Source: Bacteroidota bacterium (lineage in GTDB: Bacteria; Bacteroidota; Bacteroidia; Bacteroidales; UBA12481). Taken from it: a stretch of DNA of 64,000 nucleotides. The stretch covers positions 31,528-95,527 of the forward strand of contig JABHCC010000163.1 in the NCBI GenBank assembly GCA_018669475.1, written 5' to 3'. Position numbers and translations under genes: made by a program. The notes beneath the pieces were generated by a model. It was not told the DNA's origin. It was given only the letters and a program-made list of their open reading frames with translations, and ran no database searches. Positions 28,496-37,274 of the stretch are shown here, piece by piece (positions within the stretch are counted from its first letter, which is position 1; each line of letters opens with the position of its first letter).

Positions 28496-28736
28496 AATTG
28501 TAATTTTTAATCAGTATCTATTCATTACACATAAAAAACACCATTGTTTATATTACTCCCCTGTGTACTGTTATTGTCAATTTTTCTAGTAATTTTAATT
28601 TTCGATCTTTCAATTTCTTTAGAAATACTACTTCATACAGGAATCACATTTAACTTCAAAGAACGGCTAACTTTCACAGCTGCTATTTGCAAGAAAAAAA
28701 CAGTAGGGTAATAGTTTAGTTATACGTTATAGTTTT

Positions 28737-31286
28737 ATGAAGAATCATTTATTCTTGCTGGCTTGCTTCATTGGCTTGTCCCTGTCTGGAAATTTATTGT
28801 CGCAAGAGGTTGAATTTGGAAAGGTTTCTGTGGATGTTTCTAATCGGATTCAAATTGAAATCGAATCATCTACAGATTATTATTATGTATTGTATTGTCG
28901 TCCAGATTTACAAAGCAACAAGGAATGGATTGTGTCCATTACGCTGGGTCAGGATGGTCAAACTATTATATCAGAGCAGCTAAAAGCGTATCCTTCGGAG
29001 CATTATCGCATTGTCCAACACCCTGTTGGACAATCTATTGATCTCGATCAGGACGGCATATCGGATATTAACGAAATTCAAAATTTAGGACGATTAGGAC
29101 CATTAAATCCTGCGGAAGAAATAGCTTTTAATGATGGTGTTGTTTCCATTCCTGATCGTGATATTTTCGAGCAGCTTTCATACAACGGTGAAGATATTAA
29201 GATCGATGTGCACCTGAAAAACCTGGAATTCGTCAAGTTTTTCTTCATTGATACACATACTGATAAGCCTAAGGTCTATTTTATGAATACTGAGACTCAT
29301 AGAGCTCACAGGGCTTTTGCTCAGGCAGTAGGCATAAGAATGGCTGCAATGGGTTCTCCCGTTGCTGGACAAATGCGAGGTGAGATTATTTACCATCCTA
29401 ATGTTCTGGGACCTAATGGATTTAATGGTGTCTATCGTTTTGAGTTTGAACCAAATGATTCCTATTCTTTTGAAAAAGTGCAAATGGCCTATGAGATGCT
29501 CGCCGCCAATATGCCAATACTTCGAAATAATTTGGCCTATTACCCTATGCCAAACGCAGCTCTGCCCAGATATCATTCTGAGAAACTATTGTATGATGCT
29601 TCCAGAGTTGCAGTTTTATTTGAAGAAGATATCTATGCGGATATTACCTATATAGCATTGAACCAGGCAGAGGGATATGGATTATTGCGACTAATGGATC
29701 TTGATGAACGGCCTCATTCCAGAGATGTGGTTATTTACGAAGCTCTACCTAATGAAATGCCTCGCACTGGTGGTATCATTACAACTGTTCCCCAAACCCC
29801 TCTTTCTCACGTAAATTTGAGGGCAATACAAGATAATGTCCCCAATGCCTATGTGAAGAATGCGCTGGATAATCAAGCGATTAAAGACCTGATGGGGAAA
29901 TATGTTTACTACAAAACTGATTCTGAAATTTTTGAAATCAGGGAGGCAACATTATCAGAGGTGGAAAATTGGTATGTTAATCAGCGACCAACAGAATCGC
30001 AATATCCTGAGCGGGATTTGTCGTTAACGAATATTACCTCCTTGGATCAGGTGGATTTTGATGAATGGAAAAGCTTTGGAGTTAAGGCTGCCAATGTAGC
30101 TACAATGAGGAAATTTGGTTTTGAGGAAGGAGCAATACCTTACGGATTTGCGATCCCATTTTATTTCTATGATGAGTTTATGAAATTTAATGGTTTCTAT
30201 GATCATGTGGATGGTTTGCTCAGTAATCCTGATTTTCAAAATGATTATTCTGTTCAGGATAGTTTGTTACAGGAGCTACGTGATACAATTCGCGCAGCAG
30301 ATATGCCCACATGGATGTGGGATGCCTTGAGTGAATTGCAAAGTTCCTTTCCTGATAGCACATCCCTCAGATGCAGATCAAGTACTAATAATGAAGATCT
30401 GCCTGGATTCAGTGGTGCGGGCTTATACAACTCAAAAACTCAACACCCTGAGGAGGGACATATTTCAAAATCTGTTAAACAGGTATTTGCCAGTTTATGG
30501 ACTTTCAGGGCCTTCGATGAGCGGCAATTCTACCGAATAGAACATGCGACAACAGCAATGGGAATTTTGGTTCATCCCAGTTATTCTGATGAATTAGCTA
30601 ATGGAGTAGCTGTAACCACAGATCCTCTGTATTTTACAGAAGATACTTATTACCTCAATGTACAGATCGGGGAAGATTTGGTTACCAATCCTGATGCACT
30701 CTCGATTCCAGAAGAGGGCTTATTGTCCACAACAACAAGTGGTCAGGATGGATATACTATTGTGAGATTCTCTAATCTGGTGGAAAATGACGTACAGATT
30801 CTTGGGCTTAATCATCTTGATGAGCTGAGGGACAAAATGACCACCATTCGTCAAGAATTTCAAAATCTTTACGGTGTGGAATCTGGTGAAAACTTTGCCA
30901 TGGAAATAGAATTTAAAATTACTGATGAGAATAATCTGGTCATCAAGCAAGCTCGTCCATGGGTGTTTAGCGCAGAAGGATCAGTCTCAGGAATGGAATC
31001 TGATAACACTCATATTCCAGAATCATTCCATATCAGTCAAAATCATCCCAATCCCTTTACCTCAAGCACTACCTTTTCATTTGATCTTTTTGAATCTGGT
31101 AATGTAAGCCTCAAAGTTTATAATCTTTTAGGATATGAGGTCAGTCATCTAATTGACAAAGCACTCCCTGCCGGATCATGGAGAATCCAATGGCACTCCC
31201 CCGAATTAGCTAAAGGACAGTATCTTGCTGAAATAGTTTTTAATGGAACCAGAAAAGTCATTAAAGTGTTAAAGGTTCAGCGTTGA
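28737..31286 (+). CDS. T9SS-secreted protein with PEP-synthase-like domains
   Basis: The 849-residue protein has a signal peptide (MKNHLFLLACFIGLSLSG) and a calcium-loop-like DLDQDGISDINEI near residue 105. Around residue 354, TPLSHVNLRAIQ resembles the phospho-histidine domain of PEP-utilising enzymes. Residues about 440-750 resemble the PPDK/PEP-synthase ATP-grasp domain (FGVKAANVATMRKFGF, LRCRSSTNNEDLPGFSGAGL, and a final IKQARPW). A type A T9SS sorting tail ends the protein (QNHPNPFTSSTTFSF, YNLLGYEV, VIKVLKVQR). The His-like domain precedes the ATP-grasp, the reverse of PEP synthase. Secretion argues against ordinary ATP-dependent metabolism; the role is unknown. Confidence 0.85.
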   Translation: MKNHLFLLACFIGLSLSGNLLSQEVEFGKVSVDVSNRIQIEIESSTDYYYVLYCRPDLQSNKEWIVSITLGQDGQTIISEQLKAYPSEHYRIVQHPVGQSIDLDQDGISDINEIQNLGRLGPLNPAEEIAFNDGVVSIPDRDIFEQLSYNGEDIKIDVHLKNLEFVKFFFIDTHTDKPKVYFMNTETHRAHRAFAQAVGIRMAAMGSPVAGQMRGEIIYHPNVLGPNGFNGVYRFEFEPNDSYSFEKVQMAYEMLAANMPILRNNLAYYPMPNAALPRYHSEKLLYDASRVAVLFEEDIYADITYIALNQAEGYGLLRLMDLDERPHSRDVVIYEALPNEMPRTGGIITTVPQTPLSHVNLRAIQDNVPNAYVKNALDNQAIKDLMGKYVYYKTDSEIFEIREATLSEVENWYVNQRPTESQYPERDLSLTNITSLDQVDFDEWKSFGVKAANVATMRKFGFEEGAIPYGFAIPFYFYDEFMKFNGFYDHVDGLLSNPDFQNDYSVQDSLLQELRDTIRAADMPTWMWDALSELQSSFPDSTSLRCRSSTNNEDLPGFSGAGLYNSKTQHPEEGHISKSVKQVFASLWTFRAFDERQFYRIEHATTAMGILVHPSYSDELANGVAVTTDPLYFTEDTYYLNVQIGEDLVTNPDALSIPEEGLLSTTTSGQDGYTIVRFSNLVENDVQILGLNHLDELRDKMTTIRQEFQNLYGVESGENFAMEIEFKITDENNLVIKQARPWVFSAEGSVSGMESDNTHIPESFHISQNHPNPFTSSTTFSFDLFESGNVSLKVYNLLGYEVSHLIDKALPAGSWRIQWHSPELAKGQYLAEIVFNGTRKVIKVLKVQR

Positions 31287-31412
31287 TGGTGTGAAACAGA
31301 TTGATGGCTGAAGCGAAGTGAAAGTCCCTACTTGTCTGGAGGTTACGGGTTTCGGGTTTCTAGTTTCAATAAACAAAAATATCCTTTTTGGTCTCATGAC
31401 ATTAAGTGACTC

Positions 31413-32975
31413 CTATTTTAGAATCATTTTCCCGACAGAGCTGAATTTATCCATATTTAGAACATAAAAATATATTCCGGATGTCATTGTTTGATCATTG
31501 TCATCTTTACCATTCCACAATACTGTATGATCGCCAGGATATAATTCCTGATTTATAAGCCTTCGTACTCTTCGACCATTCATATTATAAATCGCCAACT
31601 CTGAAAGACCTCTCTCAGGGATTGAAAAAGATATAGTTGTAGAAGAACTGAAAGGATTGGGATAATTTCGAACTTTCTTGAAATCTGTCAAATATTGCAT
31701 TTTATCATTCGATGTATTAACCGGACGGGCGGCAGTGGCAATATAAGTATGTCTTTTCGATCGTTTTTCAATATCGTGACCAGCATTATAAGCAAGAATA
31801 TAACGATTGTAGACATCATCAACGACAAGAGTTGGTGTCCGTTGGAATCCCTGATCCGGTACTCCATCAGGAAACTGTCCCGGGGCAATGATAGGATTAT
31901 CGGGATGACCGATCCAGTTATCGCCCCAATCAGGAGACCAATAGTATGCGATGTGTCCGTATCCGGCATAATTCTGATTCGAAACCATTAGCACCATGTG
32001 AACACCGTTGGCAATGGTGTCGCCGGTAACATGAGCTTGCCAGGATCCCCGAAACGAAAATCCCCCTGGCCAGGGTAATGTCCATTGGTAGGCCGGATTC
32101 TCAGGATCTGAGGGATCCCAGGATGGGACAGGGTTCTTTACCCAATTTGTTTTCCCATCCTCACTGTCAGCGTATGAAATTCTCCAGTTATAATAGGAGC
32201 CTGGTGTACTATTTAATCCACGATAGAAAAGACGTACTTTTCCTGAAGTTCCAAGATGTGGTACCCAAACAGGTGTCGGTTCTGACAGACCTCCTTTGAT
32301 CGTTCCATTCTGATTCCATCCCTTCTCCCACCATAATTCTGCCTCCAGGATATTCTTATAATCCTGGACAAACGGAATCCCAATCTCTGGTGCAGATTCA
32401 CTTGAGGCTACCTGAATGGCTCCCTCCCATCCGGACAACCCATTCCATTCAGGATGCAGATATTTCGTGCCAGGACGAGCAGTATAATACAGAAGGTGCT
32501 CTCCAGCTAATGGATGAAGGATATAACCGGGTGTGTCGGTATGGTTCCATGAGCTACCCGGATTAGGACCACCAGGTTTCACCAGAGGACTGAATTTTAC
32601 AAGAGTATTGGGATTGTAACCCAATGTCCAATTTTGTAGTAAATGCTCTTGAAATAATAGCTTTGTCAAATAGCTTGAATGATAGCTGTGATAAAATAAT
32701 TTTAGGAAACCATCCTGCAAACCAAGAAATTCCTCCCCCACAATTCCTCCCCAGTCACCATATAAATGGGTCTGGTAATTAGCATCTTGTGGATGAGGAG
32801 CAGTAATAAATCCTAAAGGAGTGAAATCAGGCCATTCCCCCAATGGTCCTTCCTGAGCTCCAAGCCGTATTGAAAGGGACAATACAAGTAATAGAATATA
32901 AAGAAACCTTACTACAGGTGCTAAAGGAATAATTTCACTTCTCTTAATAATATCAATCTTCGAAAGGAAGGTCAT
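31413..32975 (-). CDS. T9SS-secreted beta-propeller-like protein, possibly GH43-related
   Basis: From Met at 32975 the product is about 520 residues; the open frame extends to 33050 but those codons are low-complexity DNA. The hydrophobic FLYILLLVLSLSIRLGAQ is the signal peptide. The middle contains sugar-hydrolase-like blade sequences (GKVRLFYRGLNSTPGSYYNW, ISYADSEDGKTNW, MVLMVSNQNYAGYGHIAY), reminiscent of five-bladed GH43/GH32-type propellers, but catalytic acids cannot be assigned. The C terminus is a T9SS tail (NYPNPFSSSTTISF, YNMNGRRVRRL, GIYFYVLNM). Exported through the outer membrane. Confidence 0.75.
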   Translation of the reverse strand: MTFLSKIDIIKRSEIIPLAPVVRFLYILLLVLSLSIRLGAQEGPLGEWPDFTPLGFITAPHPQDANYQTHLYGDWGGIVGEEFLGLQDGFLKLFYHSYHSSYLTKLLFQEHLLQNWTLGYNPNTLVKFSPLVKPGGPNPGSSWNHTDTPGYILHPLAGEHLLYYTARPGTKYLHPEWNGLSGWEGAIQVASSESAPEIGIPFVQDYKNILEAELWWEKGWNQNGTIKGGLSEPTPVWVPHLGTSGKVRLFYRGLNSTPGSYYNWRISYADSEDGKTNWVKNPVPSWDPSDPENPAYQWTLPWPGGFSFRGSWQAHVTGDTIANGVHMVLMVSNQNYAGYGHIAYYWSPDWGDNWIGHPDNPIIAPGQFPDGVPDQGFQRTPTLVVDDVYNRYILAYNAGHDIEKRSKRHTYIATAARPVNTSNDKMQYLTDFKKVRNYPNPFSSSTTISFSIPERGLSELAIYNMNGRRVRRLINQELYPGDHTVLWNGKDDNDQTMTSGIYFYVLNMDKFSSVGKMILK

Positions 32976-33105
32976 AGCTGTAGTAAAGATAATGAAAATT
33001 TGATGGGCTGGTAGGCTGGTGCGAGGCACTGAGTCACCAACTAGAATCACTTAACATTAAATATAATTAGCAAATATAAATCGACCTACATTATCTGCTA
33101 TTTAA

Positions 33106-33358
33106 AAAGGATCCCCTTCAGTCAGTATTGGCTCATATTTGTTAGTGTTACAAGTATTGGGATTGGAAAATGATTTTATACTTCAAGCAAAGGATGATGA
33201 ATTAGGCAGAAAGTCACAGGATGCCAGGATCATTGTTAGAGGGCGAACCAAAAAAAAAAGAATAAGTAATGACAAAGCAAGACAATAAAAGATCAATTAG
33301 TGTATATGCACAATGGCTAGGAATAGACAAGCCGTTTCTGTCGGGTATTTTGCATTGA
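33106..33358 (+). pseudogene. Relic of a hipBA toxin-antitoxin module
   Basis: The plus strand 33106-33288 encodes the tail of a HipB-like antitoxin: SVSIGSYLLVLQVLGLENDF then DELGRKSQDARI and a basic end. The next frame begins with ATG at 33269, overlapping it, and gives MTKQDNKRSISVYAQWLGI then DKPFLSGILH and a stop at 33358. That is the N terminus of a HipA kinase (the ISVYA-W-GL pattern). The HipB helix-turn-helix and almost all of HipA are gone. The order and overlap match real hipBA operons. The remaining bases of 33051-33370 hold nothing else. Confidence 0.65.
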
Positions 33359-33370
33359 AAATACCTGATA

Positions 33371-34495
33371 TTAGCGTTTGCTAATTTTGACACCTCGATC
33401 CTCTAGGTATTTCTCAACGCTTGTCCAGCATCCATCTGCACGACCCACGAACTCGGGAGGACTGATCCCTTTTTGTGAATAAGTGCCGTCAAGCACTAGC
33501 CGGGTGACTGCATTACAAGTGTACCCTGTGGTTCGGGCCATGGAGAGGGCCCCCGTTGCAGGATCATATTCATCGTACATGCTGTAGGTGTAGGTCGCTT
33601 GTTTCCCGTCTTCCACTCCGGAAATAACTAGTTTCATGACAGTTATATCGGCCTCGCCCAGTTCGTATTTCCAAAGTGGGGAGAGCAGTGATGTCATCAC
33701 ATCTATCGGTCGTACTGAAACACCTTCCACCTTGATGGGGGTCGTGTTTAGTAATCCGGTATCCTTGAAAACACGCATCTGATCTACGTGATTAGGATAG
33801 CGGAGAGTCTTCTCAAACATGTCGGGGATATCCATGGTATGTATCAGGGTTCTGAGTCCGTCGGAGTTGAGGCATGCCATAGTGCCAACCTTATCGATAT
33901 CGATCGTCATAGTTTCGGAAAGCATTGGTCTTACAACCACCTTACCATTCTCAACCATGGTTCCGTTTTCGATGTATTCTTCTAAGACCTCAAGGACAGG
34001 AAAGGGAGATTTGTACCCTAAAGGTGCCTTCCTCGACTTTGGAACACCACCTACGTAGCACTCGTAGCGAGTAACTTTCATCTTACGTGATCGATCGCCG
34101 AGAATGATGTTACCCATACCAGGTACAACACCACAGTCAACCACGGCGGTAACCCCATTTGCCTTTGCCAGTTCGTCAAGGCCAAAAGGATCCTCCATGA
34201 AGTATGAAATGTCAACAATGTTTTTGCCTGCACGAATAACGTTTTCGAGCATTGAGTATCCAATGGAATAAGGTACCGAACCAATGACAATGTCAGCGTC
34301 TTCAACGGCACGTGTTACTCCTTCCGCTGAGGAAAGGTCCTCCACTCGTATCTGAATAGGATATTCACTGGCCAGCTGCTCCAGAGCCTCGCGGTTGACA
34401 TCCACAGAGATGACCTCATAGCTGGGGTCCTTGCACAGATCGATTGCCATGTATTTACCAACTGCCCCACATCCCAGTACTACTATTTTACTCAT
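33371..34495 (-). CDS. Saccharopine dehydrogenase-family oxidoreductase
   Basis: The 374-residue protein begins with a Rossmann dinucleotide motif (VVLGCGAVGKYMA) and GxxPYSIGY-type segments typical of the saccharopine dehydrogenase/lysine 6-dehydrogenase family. The later DCGVVPGMGN motif is strongly conserved in lysine dehydrogenase-like members. It probably oxidises or reductively forms an amino acid such as lysine. The neighbouring APC permease ends 118 bases upstream on the same strand, so amino acid uptake and catabolism may be linked. Exact substrate not known. Confidence 0.85.
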   Translation of the reverse strand: MSKIVVLGCGAVGKYMAIDLCKDPSYEVISVDVNREALEQLASEYPIQIRVEDLSSAEGVTRAVEDADIVIGSVPYSIGYSMLENVIRAGKNIVDISYFMEDPFGLDELAKANGVTAVVDCGVVPGMGNIILGDRSRKMKVTRYECYVGGVPKSRKAPLGYKSPFPVLEVLEEYIENGTMVENGKVVVRPMLSETMTIDIDKVGTMACLNSDGLRTLIHTMDIPDMFEKTLRYPNHVDQMRVFKDTGLLNTTPIKVEGVSVRPIDVMTSLLSPLWKYELGEADITVMKLVISGVEDGKQATYTYSMYDEYDPATGALSMARTTGYTCNAVTRLVLDGTYSQKGISPPEFVGRADGCWTSVEKYLEDRGVKISKR

Positions 34496-34612
34496 CTTTT
34501 CATCCGTTTATATTTATTTTTATTTGTCGGATGGAGCTCGCACGACAAAAACAATCATCCGCATGTGTGTTAAAATATCTTTTCTTTTGTCATGCTCGGT
34601 TCATCCTTTTAT

Positions 34613-35935
34613 TTATAATTTTTTGGGTCGGGAGCGTATAATATAGCGGTAAATTGGCCAGGATATAAGCACCATGATCGCAGCATACATAGCGGTTTGG
34701 ATCTCTGAAACTGCCTGGAACAGTGAGAGTGCAATCCAACCGAGCAAACAAATTAGCGTACTCCATGGATGCCCCCATGCCCTGTAGGGGCGATCTGCAT
34801 CCGGCTGGCGTTTACGCAGGATAATGACTCCTGCTATCAGTAAGACATAAACGAAGATGTGAAAGAATACAGAAAGGTGAAGCAGAAATTCAAAACCTCC
34901 GATAATGATCAGGAAAACTGAAAGTCCCCAGGAAACCACTACTGCAAAGATCGGATTGCCACCTTTTGAGATTTTCTTGGCACGTTTGACAGCCAGGCCA
35001 TCAACGGCCATAGCCTGTAGAATCCTGGGCGTACTCATGTACAGTACGTTTTGGTGGGCTAGTGTCATAACTATTGCCACAACAAGCACAATGGTTGATG
35101 CCATCGGTGAGACCACCATCTCCAGCGCCCCGGCCAATGCCAATTCATTTCCAGCAAGGCTTAGCAGTGGCACTTTCCAGGCCAATGCTGCAGCAAGGAA
35201 GGTATAGAGCAGAATAACAATGACAACGCCCTTGATTGCTGCACGTACAATAGCCTTACCTCCGCCTTTGACTTCGCCGCTGAAATAGGCTCCATAAAGC
35301 CAGCCATCGTAGGTGTAAATTAGGGCAGCAATCACAAGACTCCAGCTGCCAATACCTTTAGCCTGAATAGGGAAAGAAGTTGTATTATTGTCAAGCGCCG
35401 ATCCAGAGAATACCAGTGCCAGAGTGAAACCAACAATGATTAGTGCAATGGCAGCGGCAGCGAATTGCTGAATATTTGCGCCCAGGGCAATGCCCTTTAA
35501 TTGAAGTGCGGCGAACACCGAAGAAACCATAATGGCCAACGGTACTTGCCATTGTGCTATATCAGGAAAAAGCAGCGTAGCAAATTCTGTAACCACCACT
35601 GCCTTCAAAGCAATGTCAGAGACAAAACTCAACCAGTCAACCCAGCCAATGACGAAACCAGGAAAAGGCCCGTAAGCACGTCTCACCAGAGAATAGGATC
35701 CTCCTGACCGTGGTGTCATACAAATCAGTTCGGCCGCTACTATTGTGCTCAATAGTGCAAAAAGGCCGCCAAGTACCCAGAGGGAAACAAATAAAAAAGG
35801 ATTGGGAGCAACTTCTGCTACCTCGCCGGGTGTGCGCAGAATACCCAGACCAATGATACCGCCAATGGTGACGGCCAATGTAAAACCGGAACTTAGAAAG
35901 CGCTTTGGATGATGCTGTGTACTCTTAGTACTCAT
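34613..35935 (-). CDS. APC-family amino acid permease
   Basis: From Met at 35935 the product is 440 residues with about twelve membrane helices. The first helix carries the unwound glycine motif IGGIIGLGILRTPGEVA, typical of LeuT-fold APC transporters (LAT/YfnA type). An open frame to 35995 adds a second hydrophobic start that is less likely. It probably imports an amino acid by proton symport or exchange. It lies upstream of the saccharopine-dehydrogenase-like gene, which may degrade its substrate. Confidence 0.88.
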   Translation of the reverse strand: MSTKSTQHHPKRFLSSGFTLAVTIGGIIGLGILRTPGEVAEVAPNPFLFVSLWVLGGLFALLSTIVAAELICMTPRSGGSYSLVRRAYGPFPGFVIGWVDWLSFVSDIALKAVVVTEFATLLFPDIAQWQVPLAIMVSSVFAALQLKGIALGANIQQFAAAAIALIIVGFTLALVFSGSALDNNTTSFPIQAKGIGSWSLVIAALIYTYDGWLYGAYFSGEVKGGGKAIVRAAIKGVVIVILLYTFLAAALAWKVPLLSLAGNELALAGALEMVVSPMASTIVLVVAIVMTLAHQNVLYMSTPRILQAMAVDGLAVKRAKKISKGGNPIFAVVVSWGLSVFLIIIGGFEFLLHLSVFFHIFVYVLLIAGVIILRKRQPDADRPYRAWGHPWSTLICLLGWIALSLFQAVSEIQTAMYAAIMVLISWPIYRYIIRSRPKKL

Positions 35936-36046
35936 ATTCACTTTCGGAGTTAAATAATAAGGAAGCTCCAAGGTAAGGAAAAAGCATAGAAGCAACTGTA
36001 GGACATACCTATTCCAAAATAATTGTTTTTAACAGGATTATAGTAT

Positions 36047-36964
36047 CTAATGTTTCGGGCTGCTGCCATTTAGTACTCCCCCATAATGCCCATTACCGCA
36101 ACAATTCTTAAACTTATCTCCACTATTGCAAGGACAAGGACTATTACGTCTTATCATCTCTTTCTTCTTGCTAAGCCTTCTGGATGACATATTTTGCCTG
36201 AATACTCTTTCCAGGAGATTATACAATTCAGGATGGTTTTTCTCAAGTAACTTTGGTCGCTCAAAGAAATATTCGCTTACAACAGAGAAAAATTCAGCTC
36301 TATTTGTTCCACCATAGGGATTTATTTCTGATACTCCATCGTATATCTCATCTATCTTCTTATTGATCAGATCTATCCACGGAATTGAGTACTGCTTTTC
36401 CAATAATAATGAGGGAATACCATCGATTGATCCATCTGTCTTATCTATCAAATGAACAAATTCATGAATTGCAGTGTTTGTCTTATCTGATTCATTCTTA
36501 AATCCATGTTTTAATGCTTGCTGAGACAAGATCATCTTACCTTCCATATAACCAGTACCCACCATTCCCAGTATTGATCTGTCCGGACCTTCGGTATCAA
36601 ATTTCTCATTGAACATTGACGGATAAAGTAAAACCTCATGAATATTTGAATATTTCCAATCACCAAATTCAAATATTGGAATAACTGCACTTGACGCAAT
36701 AAGTACTTTATCTATTGCTTCAACAGTAGTTTCAATTCCTGTTATCCTGCAATTCAAAAGGAATTCATGGACCTTGAATTCAAATCTATCTTTTTCTTCT
36801 TCGGATAATGAATTATAAAACGCTACTTCCCGGATCAATATAATTCTCCAATCTTTTGGAAAAGGTTCTTTTGGAACTTTCCATCCTGAATTTCTTCTAC
36901 GAATCCAAGCAAATAAGATGATACTAATTATTACAATAATTATTATGAATGTAACAGGGTTCAT
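36047..36964 (-). CDS. mtfA: MtfA-like zinc peptidase with C-terminal SEC-C motif
   Basis: From the Met at 36964 the product is 305 residues: one N-terminal membrane helix (TFIIIIVIISIILFAWI), then the MtfA peptidase domain with HEFVH in NTAIHEFVHLID, and a C-terminal SEC-C zinc motif (NSPCPCNSGDKFKNCCG). In enterobacteria MtfA interacts with Mlc and has aminopeptidase activity; here it would be membrane-anchored. The open frame continues upstream to 37282 through a methyltransferase fragment, so a longer fused product (371 residues from 37162) cannot be excluded. The start at 36964 gives a normal family architecture. Confidence 0.8.
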   Translation of the reverse strand: MNPVTFIIIIVIISIILFAWIRRRNSGWKVPKEPFPKDWRIILIREVAFYNSLSEEEKDRFEFKVHEFLLNCRITGIETTVEAIDKVLIASSAVIPIFEFGDWKYSNIHEVLLYPSMFNEKFDTEGPDRSILGMVGTGYMEGKMILSQQALKHGFKNESDKTNTAIHEFVHLIDKTDGSIDGIPSLLLEKQYSIPWIDLINKKIDEIYDGVSEINPYGGTNRAEFFSVVSEYFFERPKLLEKNHPELYNLLERVFRQNMSSRRLSKKKEMIRRNSPCPCNSGDKFKNCCGNGHYGGVLNGSSPKH

Positions 36965-36967
36965 ATC

Positions 36968-37162
36968 TGTAAATGTTTCTGAAACATTGATCCTGTTGTC
37001 ATAAAAGATCTTTGCATTCCTGCCATATCCAATTCCAGGTATCAATATGTCCTTTACTCCCTCCTCAAGGAAGAAGTTCTTTATTAAGATTGCGGAATCC
37101 GAAGGTTCAAATCCCCACGACGTTTGTTCGTCTTTAAATTTTGATTCCCAGAATTCGCTCAT
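36968..37162 (-). pseudogene. N-terminal methyltransferase fragment fused in frame to mtfA
   Basis: Codons from ATG 37162 give MSEFWESKFKDEQTSWGFEP and then VKDILIPGIGYGRNAKIFY, the N terminus and SAM-binding glycine motif I of a class I methyltransferase (TPMT/TehB-like). About ten residues after motif I the homology stops (INVSETFTDM) and the reading frame runs straight into the mtfA membrane helix. Roughly two thirds of the methyltransferase is missing. The deletion left one continuous frame. Confidence 0.65.
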
Positions 37163-37274
37163 GTTTTTTGTTTCGGGATTGCGGGCTACTTCACAAGATA
37201 CACCAAATTTGATGCGAGATAACGCTCGAAAATCTCTGAAAACCACATTACTAATGACACTTATTAGTGATAGT

